Source: JABMQB01 sp964575025
GTDB taxonomy: Bacteria > Bacteroidota > Bacteroidia > Bacteroidales > Prolixibacteraceae
DNA: 64,000 nt
Reading direction: 5' to 3'
Assembly (NCBI GenBank): GCA_964575025.1
Contig: CAZNPV010000012.1
Span: 1-64,000 of the forward strand
Below the pieces are notes generated by a model. It had not been told where the DNA came from and ran no database searches. It saw only the letters and a program-made list of their open reading frames with translations. Made by a program: the position numbers and the translations under genes. Below, in pieces: positions 31,353-39,177 of this stretch (position 1 is its first letter; each line of letters begins with the position of its first letter).

Positions 31353-33836
31353 TTATTTCTTTTTGATGATCTTTCCGGAATAAATATTTTGTTCATCGCT
31401 AAAAACCTGTACCATATAAATACCGGGAGGGAGATTTTCCAGCGTAAGGGTTTTCCTGAATCCGTAAGGGTATTCCTCAACCGGATCACAAGCAATCAAC
31501 TCTCCAAAGATATTGTACACATAAAGATGCACATTGGTGTATTGCTCATGGGTTTGTAGTTCAACTGTAACCTCACTATCCGTAGGATTGGGATAGATCC
31601 TGAATTCTCTGGGAGGGATATTTTTCACTTGCCTGGCTGCCACATAATTCTGGATTCGCAGGTTATCAATAATCCATCCCCAGCCATTGGCAAAGGGATC
31701 AGAAAAAAGCCTGAAGCGGATTAAAATGGTATCCCCGGCTGAAAAATTACCGTTCTCGAGCAAACGGATGCTTTTCCGGACAAACATTTCTTTTTTTCCG
31801 ATTGTGGTTGAATTTCCCTGTTGATCGATATTGTTGTTATATTCTATTTCCCAGGCTCGATTGCTACGGGAATCGTATCCGTCAACCAGCGGCAACCATT
31901 TCTTCCCTCCATCCTTGCTCCCTTCCACGATCACAAAATCCCAGAACTCCGTGTCTCCAAAAACAGTCCCGTTTTCTCCGGGTTCCACCAGAACAATCTC
32001 ATCGTAGTACATGTATCCTCCTTCCAGCAAAACAATCGGATGCTTTAACTGGGAAGTATAATTATAAACCCTGTCTTCCTGTTGTGGACTTTTATAGGGA
32101 TGCAGGGTATGCAAGGCCCCGTCAGAGAAAAATTTGTACGGTCTGATCTCAAAGTTCGAGTTTATAAAATCCTTGGAACCCAATTTGTTAAAGTCGTTAC
32201 TGTAAAATGTCAGAGGTTCGTATATTTCTTCCACAACTACCTTAAAATAATCTTTTTCGGGTAAGTATGCAATGTTTTGATTTGCCGATATATCCTTTGC
32301 TACAATCCGGTAACAGATGGTATCATTTTCCTTTAATTCAAGGGCGGATAGATACAGAATGACGGAATAACTGGATGCTGAGTCGTTGTTCATACCTGCT
32401 GCAGCTATATATTCATCATTATACAGGTATTCCACCCAGACCGAATCCACCCCTACATTATCATCCACAACAGCTTTTACAGGCAGGCTGTCTGTATCTG
32501 TCAGTATAAACCCGATGGGTTCATGATTGATCGTGGGAAGAATAAAATCGGGTCCGATTCGAATGGTGAAGGTACTGTCCGGAGCTCCGGAAGGGTAGGT
32601 AAATACACGCTCCTTCTCATCGGCTGCCGATAAAAAATAGGAAATCTTTCCTTGTGTAATGTGTACAGGTAATTCGGCAACAAAAACCGATTCAAGGTCT
32701 GTTGCGGCCATAAAAACTGAATCACAGGTTTTAAAAGAATCGGACGAATAATAAACAAGCAGGGAGGTGGTATCCAGGGCATAGTCACTGGTCACCGATG
32801 CCTGAATGTAAACCGGATCGGTTGTGGTTTCAAGATCTTTTACCTGTTGATGGGTGAAAACAATATTCTTCCAGCCGATATCGGCCAGGATACTCATGGT
32901 GATCGGTCCCGGGTCATGAATCACCTGTCCGTATCCGCTAAAAGGAGTCATTAAAGAGTTCGGATCGCCTGTACTATACGTGGCTTCATCCAAGTGGTAT
33001 ATACTCGATCCTTCATCCCAATCCCTGGGAGCATAGAGCCTTGGGGGAGTTCCTGCCCCGTCGAATAAAGTTGCCGGGCTTCTGAAATATAGAGAGTTTG
33101 AAGTAAATGCATTCAGCAGAGTCCGTGAAGGATTTGGAAAAATGGTGGTGTCCAGTAAGAAAAGCCGGGAAGAATTTGCTACATACTGATCAAATACCAC
33201 AGGCGGTTCATAGTACCTTCCCCCGGAATCATCGACATAAAAAAAACCAAAAAATCCCAAACCATGGGTAACTTCATGCAGAACTGTTGTTACCAGATCA
33301 AAGGCATTCTCCGGACAGTTGCCATCGGTACCCAAATACCAGTTAATGGTATTATTGAAGTTTGCAACTATATCGGGCGAGCTGCTTCCGGTCAGTTCTT
33401 TCCCGGCAACTTTCTCAGCAACCGCAACCGGATAAAACCTGTCCGGAAAATAAAAACCATCGAGGTTCCGGTAAAATTCTGCAGGACCACAATTGGCCAG
33501 GGTATTTCTGCCCAAAGCCTTCCATTCTACCGTAAGATAGATAGGAATCTCACTCTGAATTAACTGTTCCCACAGCCCTATCGCGTATTCAAAGGCTTTT
33601 TTTGCCGAATCCGGGAAATTAATATACGTGATAACAAAATCACAGCTCTTTTCAGCACCTGACTTTAACCTGTTTATCACATGCTCCGGCGGAGGAATAT
33701 AACTCTTCTCAATCTTTCCGGAGGAATAACAGGCCACTACCCCGGGATTTTTCTTAAGCTTCACCCAATGGTTCTGTCCTGAAGCATATTGGATTGAGAA
33801 CGGGACCAACAACAGCAATAAGATCAACTTTTTCAT
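31353..33836 (-). CDS. Secreted zinc-metalloprotease-like T9SS cargo protein
   Basis: An 827-residue protein with a signal peptide (LILLLLLVPFSIQYASGQ). The segment TTVLHEVTHGLGF places a HExxH zinc motif at residues 187-191, in the HExxHGLGF form found in a group of exported Bacteroidota proteases; the third zinc ligand could not be assigned. The region ~330-540 holds beta-sandwich domains resembling Ig/fibronectin modules. Residues ~545-720 resemble a jelly-roll/MAM-like domain of secreted proteases (FYSNDFNKLGSKDFINSNF, WGWIIDNLRIQNYV). The last ~80 residues are a type A T9SS sorting domain (FRIYPNPTDSEVTVELQ). The likely fate is surface attachment or release through the T9SS. Its predicted 5' UTR contains two tandem hairpins. 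Confidence 0.8.
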   Translation of the reverse strand: MKKLILLLLLVPFSIQYASGQNHWVKLKKNPGVVACYSSGKIEKSYIPPPEHVINRLKSGAEKSCDFVITYINFPDSAKKAFEYAIGLWEQLIQSEIPIYLTVEWKALGRNTLANCGPAEFYRNLDGFYFPDRFYPVAVAEKVAGKELTGSSSPDIVANFNNTINWYLGTDGNCPENAFDLVTTVLHEVTHGLGFFGFFYVDDSGGRYYEPPVVFDQYVANSSRLFLLDTTIFPNPSRTLLNAFTSNSLYFRSPATLFDGAGTPPRLYAPRDWDEGSSIYHLDEATYSTGDPNSLMTPFSGYGQVIHDPGPITMSILADIGWKNIVFTHQQVKDLETTTDPVYIQASVTSDYALDTTSLLVYYSSDSFKTCDSVFMAATDLESVFVAELPVHITQGKISYFLSAADEKERVFTYPSGAPDSTFTIRIGPDFILPTINHEPIGFILTDTDSLPVKAVVDDNVGVDSVWVEYLYNDEYIAAAGMNNDSASSYSVILYLSALELKENDTICYRIVAKDISANQNIAYLPEKDYFKVVVEEIYEPLTFYSNDFNKLGSKDFINSNFEIRPYKFFSDGALHTLHPYKSPQQEDRVYNYTSQLKHPIVLLEGGYMYYDEIVLVEPGENGTVFGDTEFWDFVIVEGSKDGGKKWLPLVDGYDSRSNRAWEIEYNNNIDQQGNSTTIGKKEMFVRKSIRLLENGNFSAGDTILIRFRLFSDPFANGWGWIIDNLRIQNYVAARQVKNIPPREFRIYPNPTDSEVTVELQTHEQYTNVHLYVYNIFGELIACDPVEEYPYGFRKTLTLENLPPGIYMVQVFSDEQNIYSGKIIKKK

Positions 33837-33865
33837 ACATCTGAATTAAACTTTTTTTCAAGGTA

Positions 33866-33904
33866 CTCCTGTTAATTACCAGGAGCCCGGCTGAATTACC
33901 GGGT
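33866..33904 (-). repeat. Two tandem related hairpins in the leader of the protease-like gene
   Basis: CTCCTG/CAGGAG (33866-33885) and CCCGG/CCGGG (33887-33904) are adjacent and both carry the loop-side sequence AATTACC. They lie between the predicted transcription start (about 33932) and the ATG at 33836. Their function is unknown. Confidence 0.5.
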
Positions 33905-33938
33905 AGTGATTCCATTTTTCCCCGTATTCAAAGACGTC

Positions 33939-33946
33939 CAAAATTA
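33939..33946 (-). promoter_or_regulatory. -7 promoter box of the protease-like gene
   Basis: The minus strand reads TAATTTTG, an exact TAnnTTTG match, 103 bases upstream of the ATG at 33836. Confidence 0.4.
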
Positions 33947-34204
33947 CATATTTAAACCAGATTACAAAGCATTGTTTTCATAAGGTAAAGCATCGAAACA
34001 TTTTGTAATCCGAATACAATAAACACCATTGCTTATAAAGAGATGCACCCCAAAATATAAAACATTCCATTGCGTTTTGAATAGCAATGAAAGGAGTTAC
34101 TTCCCGAGGAATACCGGAACGATGGATCGGGACGGGATGAGTTACCAGAGTAATCCTAAACAACGATAAATTCAGACCATTTTAATCAGATGAAAAGTAT
34201 AGAA
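33947..34204. other. Intergenic region containing intergenic repeat copy 2
   Basis: Spacer between the divergent protease-like and GH32 genes. Apart from the repeat at 34094-34137 and the flanking promoter boxes nothing was recognised. A 61-codon minus-strand open frame (33978-34163) has no protein-like features. Confidence 0.45.
34094..34137. repeat. Intergenic repeat, copy 2
   Basis: Begins GAGTTACTTCCCGA and ends ATCGGGACGGGA. Both ends match the element at 17549-17586, and the 12-base end ATCGGGACGGGA is identical. The centre differs and lacks the internal palindrome. Confidence 0.4.
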
Positions 34205-34211
34205 TATTTTG
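34205..34211 (+). promoter_or_regulatory. Possible -7 box of the GH32 gene
   Basis: TATTTTG lies 29 bases before the ATG at 34241. It is the same shortened variant of the consensus as seen before the LD-carboxypeptidase gene and topA. Confidence 0.35.
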
Positions 34212-34240
34212 TAGTTTAGTACACTTTTAAAAAGACGCAA

Positions 34241-35695
34241 ATGAACCATCGTCCGAACTTTTATATTGCCTTCCTTCTTTTGGGGTTTATATTTCTTTCC
34301 TCAAAGCCTGAAAAAAACTACTACAATGAACTTTACAGACCTCAGTTTCACTTCACTCCTGAAAAAAACTGGCAAAGCGATCCCACCGGATTGGTTTTCT
34401 ATAAAGGGGAATACCACCTTTTTTACCAGTACAATCCACACGGTAAAGAGTGTGCATTTATGCACTGGGGGCATGCTGTTTCCCCCGATCTGGTGCATTG
34501 GGAACACCTGCCTGTAGCTCTGTACCCGGATAACAACTCCACCGATTCGGTTTTATGTACGGCCTTTCCGGGAAGTGTCATTGTGGACGAAAACAATGTA
34601 TTGGGGAAACAGGCCGGTGAGGAAAAAACGCTGGTCGCCTTTTATACCAGTTACCAATGCGGGCAACGAATAGCCTACAGCACCGACAGGGGAAGGAGCT
34701 GGGAAAAATACGAAGCCAATCCGGTTATTCCCTATGACAGGTTGGATGATGCACGGGGTCCGAAGGTTTTCTGGTATGCTCCCATTAAAAAATGGATCAT
34801 GGTTTTATGGAGAAAACCGGAAGGCATTGAAAAACATCAGGGATTTTCGATTTATCACTCCGGGGATCTGGTGAACTGGGAATATAAAAGCCATATCCCG
34901 GGGTTCTTCGAATGCCCCGACCTGGTTGAACTGAACGTAAACAACAGACCCGACGATACCCGATGGGTTCTTTTCGACGGCGATGGTTCCTACCTGGTAG
35001 GTTCATTCAACGGGGAAATGTTTATCCCTGAAACGGGAAAAATGCAGAGTGATTACGGAAACAACTATTATGCGAACCAAACATGGAACAATATCCCGGA
35101 TGATGATGGGCGTACCATACAGATTGCATGGATGAAAGGAGGAAAATTTCCCGATATGCCGTTCCAGGGACAAATGACCTTTCCGGTTGAGTTATCCCTG
35201 CACAAAACGGGCAATTCGATCAGGCTTGTCCGCACCCCGGTCCGGGAAATCGAAACCCTCCATGGGAAAGAATATCACTGGGAAAACCGGAATATCATCC
35301 CGGGTATTCAGGACAACATCCTCAAACGATGCAAAGGCGACTGTTTCCATATTATGGGGACCTTCGACTTAAAAACGGCTAACTCTTTCGGTTTTATGCT
35401 CCGCCACGGGAAAAAAACACCCGGTATTGAAATAAACTACGATGTAAAACGAGGTACACTGAACTGCCTTGGCAAAACAGTTCCTCTTATGCCTTCCAAC
35501 GGAAAAATCCAGGTAGAGATCCTCCTGGACCGTACGTCTCTTGAAATTTATGCCAACCAAGAACAGGTTGTGATGACTTCCTGTATTGCTCCTCCGAGAA
35601 AGAACAACAGCATGGAGCTTTTTACCCACGGCGGAGAATTGTATGTTGACCAACTGAAAGTGTACGAAATAAACGCGGTATGGCGGGACCAATGA
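34241..35695 (+). CDS. Glycoside hydrolase family 32 protein with altered RDP motif
   Basis: A 484-residue GH32 protein (invertase/fructanase family) with an N-terminal hydrophobic export segment. The first motif is WQSDPTG instead of WMNDPNG, but the nucleophile Asp47 is kept. The acid/base Glu224 is present in FFECPDL. The middle motif, normally RDP, reads RGP (residues 172-174, ARGPKVFW), so the substrate-holding Asp is replaced by Gly; GGT versus GAT is a one-base difference. The five-bladed propeller and C-terminal beta-sandwich (to residue ~475) are complete. The protein may be a weak or differently specific hydrolase, or a binding protein. No transporter or SusC/D genes are adjacent. 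Confidence 0.88.
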   Translation: MNHRPNFYIAFLLLGFIFLSSKPEKNYYNELYRPQFHFTPEKNWQSDPTGLVFYKGEYHLFYQYNPHGKECAFMHWGHAVSPDLVHWEHLPVALYPDNNSTDSVLCTAFPGSVIVDENNVLGKQAGEEKTLVAFYTSYQCGQRIAYSTDRGRSWEKYEANPVIPYDRLDDARGPKVFWYAPIKKWIMVLWRKPEGIEKHQGFSIYHSGDLVNWEYKSHIPGFFECPDLVELNVNNRPDDTRWVLFDGDGSYLVGSFNGEMFIPETGKMQSDYGNNYYANQTWNNIPDDDGRTIQIAWMKGGKFPDMPFQGQMTFPVELSLHKTGNSIRLVRTPVREIETLHGKEYHWENRNIIPGIQDNILKRCKGDCFHIMGTFDLKTANSFGFMLRHGKKTPGIEINYDVKRGTLNCLGKTVPLMPSNGKIQVEILLDRTSLEIYANQEQVVMTSCIAPPRKNNSMELFTHGGELYVDQLKVYEINAVWRDQ

Positions 35696-35801
35696 GCTGC
35701 CTCGCTGCAAGCGGATACGGAATTGGATTCAGCATTTAATACCAAAACAAAGGCAAGCCAACACCCCCGGAACCTCATCTTTTTTAATATCCGGTACGCT
35801 T

Positions 35802-36521
35802 TTATTTTATTCCGTAATTTAACAGAAAATGGAAATCGTCGGACACTGATAATTCCCTGGGTTCTTGACCTTTTCTAAATATCCGGCAGGTCTTTTTACC
35901 GATAAGTTTCAGTTTTTTCTTTTCCAGCCTGAACATGGAACCTTCCCGTAACCCTGCGACAAAAATATCCGGATTCAATTCGAGGAATTCCTCTATGCGT
36001 TGTTCCCTTGACTCTCCCCCATGTCCTTCCGGTTTCCCATCGATATAATGTGGGTTTATCTGAAAGGGGATCAGGTTGGTACAGTTAAAGCCTTTGGGAT
36101 TGGTAACAGGCATATCGTTGGTTGTTTTCAATGTCGGGCAGGCAACATTTGCTCCCGCACTCCATCCTATATAGGGTACTCCGGAGAGTACTTTATCCCG
36201 GATCGCAGGCATTAGTTTCAATTCGTTCATTTTCCTGACCAGTTGCCAGGTATTTCCGCCTCCCACAACAATTGCTTCAGCCTGTGACAATGCTTTCAGC
36301 GGATCCCTGAAGGTGTGTATACCCACCACTTTATGCCCGATCTCAAAAAACCGTTCGTTTACTTTGTCTACATATGCATCATAGGAGAAGGTAACGGCTG
36401 CGTAGGGAATAAACAAAGCGGTGAGCGGTTTTTTGCCTAAAAATTTTTTGATTTCATTCTTGGGATAATCCAGGTATGGTTCTCCCGGCATGGTTGAATT
36501 GCTTATCAGTAATAGTCTCAT
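35802..36521 (-). CDS. pepE: Dipeptidase E (peptidase S51)
   Basis: A 239-residue alpha-aspartyl dipeptidase that hydrolyses N-terminal Asp-X dipeptides in the cytoplasm. The nucleophile serine is in the elbow YIGWSAGANVACPT. VVGGGNTWQLVRKM is the upstream glycine-rich loop, and NPHYIDG followed by GHGGESREQRIEEFLE holds the family His and Glu region. The length matches E. coli PepE (229). A -7 box lies 32 bases upstream. It is separated from the upstream class A PBP gene by about 90 bases and probably transcribed on its own. Confidence 0.94.
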   Translation of the reverse strand: MRLLLISNSTMPGEPYLDYPKNEIKKFLGKKPLTALFIPYAAVTFSYDAYVDKVNERFFEIGHKVVGIHTFRDPLKALSQAEAIVVGGGNTWQLVRKMNELKLMPAIRDKVLSGVPYIGWSAGANVACPTLKTTNDMPVTNPKGFNCTNLIPFQINPHYIDGKPEGHGGESREQRIEEFLELNPDIFVAGLREGSMFRLEKKKLKLIGKKTCRIFRKGQEPRELSVSDDFHFLLNYGIK

Positions 36522-36552
36522 ATAACATTTTTAGGAATAACGGGGTAAATTT

Positions 36553-36560
36553 CAAAAATA
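36553..36560 (-). promoter_or_regulatory. -7 promoter box of pepE
   Basis: The minus strand reads TATTTTTG, an exact TAnnTTTG match, 32 bases upstream of the start codon at 36521. Confidence 0.5.
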
Positions 36561-36613
36561 TGCCTGAATAAATCAATGATAATTATCTGTAATTTATACA
36601 GAATCATAGCCGA

Positions 36614-38962
36614 TCAGAAAAAATCCTCAAAATCCGGGTATTCATGGCCGTGAATTTCCTCATCGCAGTCAAGGTTTATATTAAAATCCGGAGGTTTTTC
36701 AAACTGCATTTCTTCGGTAATTCCCAGCGATTTATCTGTCAGCACTTTTTTCATAAAATATCCCCATACAGGCAACGCCATATGCGCTCCCTGGCCGTAT
36801 GTAATGTATTTAAAATGGATGCTTCTCAGATCGGCACCGGTCCACACTCCTGCGGATAATTTCGGGGTTACGCCGATAAACCAACCGTCGGAATGGTTTT
36901 GTGTGGTTCCTGTTTTTCCGGCAATTGGCATTGTGAAGCCTCCGTATTCAGGCCGCCAGCGCAAACGGTTACCGGTACCCTCATCAATAACTCCCTGCAT
37001 GAGGTTCAGCATTAAATAAGCCGTATTTTCACTGACTGCCTCATGTTTTTCGGGTTGAAAGGTAGCCAGAACATTTCCGTACCGGTCTTCAATCCGCTCC
37101 ACAAAATAGGGGCGGATAAATACTCCTTGATTCACATAGGTATTAAAAGCCCCTACCATTTCGTAAAGGGTTATATCGGACACTCCCAGGAACATGGAAG
37201 GGACTGGTTCAATCGGACTGTAAATACCCAGCTTTCGCATCACATCGGCCATAGCCTGAGGATTGTATTGTTTCATGACCCAGGTCGAAATTCTGTTTTT
37301 CGAATTGGCCAGTCCCCATTTCAGAGTGACCATTTTCCCATCCATTTCCACATCCACATCCGCATCATCGGGTTCATAGATCTCACCGCTGGGCAAAAGA
37401 ATCTGTTGTGTAACGTAAGGAACTTTTGTACAGGGGGTAAGCCCGTTTTGCATAGCCAGCGTATATAAAAAAGGTTTAACCGTGGATCCTACCTGGCGTT
37501 TTCCTCCTTTAACCATATCGTACATAAAGTGCCGGTAATCCGGTCCTCCCACATACGCTTTCACTTTTCCTGTATGCGGTTCCATAGCCATAAACGACGA
37601 CCGGAAATACCGAAGGTACCATTTTATAGAATCCATGGGTGTCATTAAGGTATCAATATCACCCTCCCAGGAAAAAATCGTCATTTCAACCGGAGTGTTA
37701 AAATTCTGTCTTATTTCATGATCCTTATACCCCTTTGCTCTGAGAATACGATATCGTTCGGTTTGCCTCATCTTATCGGTTAACAGGTTCTCAACCTCCC
37801 GATTATTCATGTCATCGGAGAAAGGGGGATTTCTCAGGTTCGCAAGTCCCTCATCGAAGATGGGCTGCAGATTATCTTTCAGGTTTTTTACCACGGCTTC
37901 CTCCGCATAACGCTGCATACGGGTATCGATCGTAGTATAAATCTTCAATCCATCCCGGTATATATTGTAGGTCGTTCCATCCGGTTTGAAATTTTTGTTA
38001 CACCACCCGTACAGGGGATTATTTTCCCACTCGGTTGAATCTTCCACAAATCGCTGATTCAACCAATCTGCATTGTAATTTTTCCTGTCCGGTTTTTTTG
38101 AAGTCAGCGTTATTCTCAGATATTCCCGGAAATAAGGAGCCAGTCCGAGTTTAAAATCAACTTTCTGGTAATCCAGTTCCAGTGGCAAACCCTTTAAAGA
38201 ATCCAACTCCTCTTTTGAAATAAAGCCATATTTTTCCATCTGTGAGAACACCACGTTTCGCCGTTTCCAGACCAGCTCTTCTCTGCGCAAAGGATTGTAG
38301 AGTGAGGAATTTTTTGCCATCCCAACCAACATGGCTGCCTGCTGTATATTCAGCGAATCGGGAGGGAGGTTAAAATAAACATGAGCCGCAGAACGTAACC
38401 CCACCGCATTGTTTAGGAAATCGTATTTATTAAGGTACATGGTGAGTATTTCCTCCTTGGTATAACTTCTTTCCAATTTTACGGCAATCACCCACTCCTT
38501 CAATTTTCGAACAGCAAATACCAGGTAGTTTGAAAAATCCTGTCTCGGGAAAAGATTTTTTGCCAGTTGTTGCGTGATGGTACTTCCTCCACCCAGATTT
38601 GTGTTTCCGGTAACAATACCCTTCATCATACGGGCAACACCCCGCAGGTCAATCCCTGAATGACGAAAAAACCTTACATCTTCAGTGGCTATCAATGCTT
38701 CAATAAGATAAGGCGGAATCTCCCCATAGCTTACCTGAATGCGGTTCTCAAGATGCCAGTTGCCGATCACTTTGCTATCCGCAGAATAGATCTCCGTAGC
38801 CAACATATTTTCAGGATTCTCCAACTCATCAAAGCTCGGCATAAAACCAAGCCATCCCTGTGCAATAGCAGTAAACAGAATGATAATACATAGAATCCCA
38901 GCTAAAAAAATAATCCAGAAGCCTTTGATATACTTTTTAAAAGAGCTGCCTTTTTTCGCCAT
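36614..38962 (-). CDS. Class A penicillin-binding protein (PBP1A-type)
   Basis: A 782-residue bifunctional peptidoglycan synthase. A single membrane anchor lies at residues ~15-37 (FWIIFLAGILCIIILFTAI). The glycosyltransferase GT51 domain shows ATEDVRFFRHSGID (catalytic Glu, about residue 93) and GGGSTITQQLAKNLF. The transpeptidase domain has the SxxK serine in GSTVKPF near residue 493, an SxN-type motif in NSKNR near 550, and KTGTT near 680. It lacks extra C-terminal domains. It polymerises glycan and crosslinks stem peptides in the periplasm. A -7 box lies 26 bases upstream. The gene is divergent from topA across a ~215-base spacer. Confidence 0.95.
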   Translation of the reverse strand: MAKKGSSFKKYIKGFWIIFLAGILCIIILFTAIAQGWLGFMPSFDELENPENMLATEIYSADSKVIGNWHLENRIQVSYGEIPPYLIEALIATEDVRFFRHSGIDLRGVARMMKGIVTGNTNLGGGSTITQQLAKNLFPRQDFSNYLVFAVRKLKEWVIAVKLERSYTKEEILTMYLNKYDFLNNAVGLRSAAHVYFNLPPDSLNIQQAAMLVGMAKNSSLYNPLRREELVWKRRNVVFSQMEKYGFISKEELDSLKGLPLELDYQKVDFKLGLAPYFREYLRITLTSKKPDRKNYNADWLNQRFVEDSTEWENNPLYGWCNKNFKPDGTTYNIYRDGLKIYTTIDTRMQRYAEEAVVKNLKDNLQPIFDEGLANLRNPPFSDDMNNREVENLLTDKMRQTERYRILRAKGYKDHEIRQNFNTPVEMTIFSWEGDIDTLMTPMDSIKWYLRYFRSSFMAMEPHTGKVKAYVGGPDYRHFMYDMVKGGKRQVGSTVKPFLYTLAMQNGLTPCTKVPYVTQQILLPSGEIYEPDDADVDVEMDGKMVTLKWGLANSKNRISTWVMKQYNPQAMADVMRKLGIYSPIEPVPSMFLGVSDITLYEMVGAFNTYVNQGVFIRPYFVERIEDRYGNVLATFQPEKHEAVSENTAYLMLNLMQGVIDEGTGNRLRWRPEYGGFTMPIAGKTGTTQNHSDGWFIGVTPKLSAGVWTGADLRSIHFKYITYGQGAHMALPVWGYFMKKVLTDKSLGITEEMQFEKPPDFNINLDCDEEIHGHEYPDFEDFF

Positions 38963-38987
38963 AAAAAAACTTTTGATAACCCTTCAG

Positions 38988-38995
38988 CAAATATA
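38988..38995 (-). promoter_or_regulatory. -7 promoter box of the class A PBP gene
   Basis: The minus strand reads TATATTTG, an exact TAnnTTTG match, 26 bases upstream of the start codon at 38962. Confidence 0.5.
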
Positions 38996-39138
38996 AGGAA
39001 TTAACCTCCCATGTCACTGTTTTTTATAACAGGTTAACGGGTTAAATATTGCTTTTAAAAATAAAAACATCATTTTCAATAATATAGAAAAACAAAAAAA
39101 TTACCGCTGAAATTTTGAACTTAGGATTTCATTTCACT

Positions 39139-39145
39139 TATTTTG
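39139..39145 (+). promoter_or_regulatory. Possible -7 box of topA
   Basis: TATTTTG lies 32 bases before the ATG at 39178. It would put the transcription start inside the upstream in-frame extension, and so argues that translation starts at 39178 rather than 39115. Confidence 0.4.
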
Positions 39146-39177
39146 CAAAACTTTTAAATAACCATATTATAAATAGT

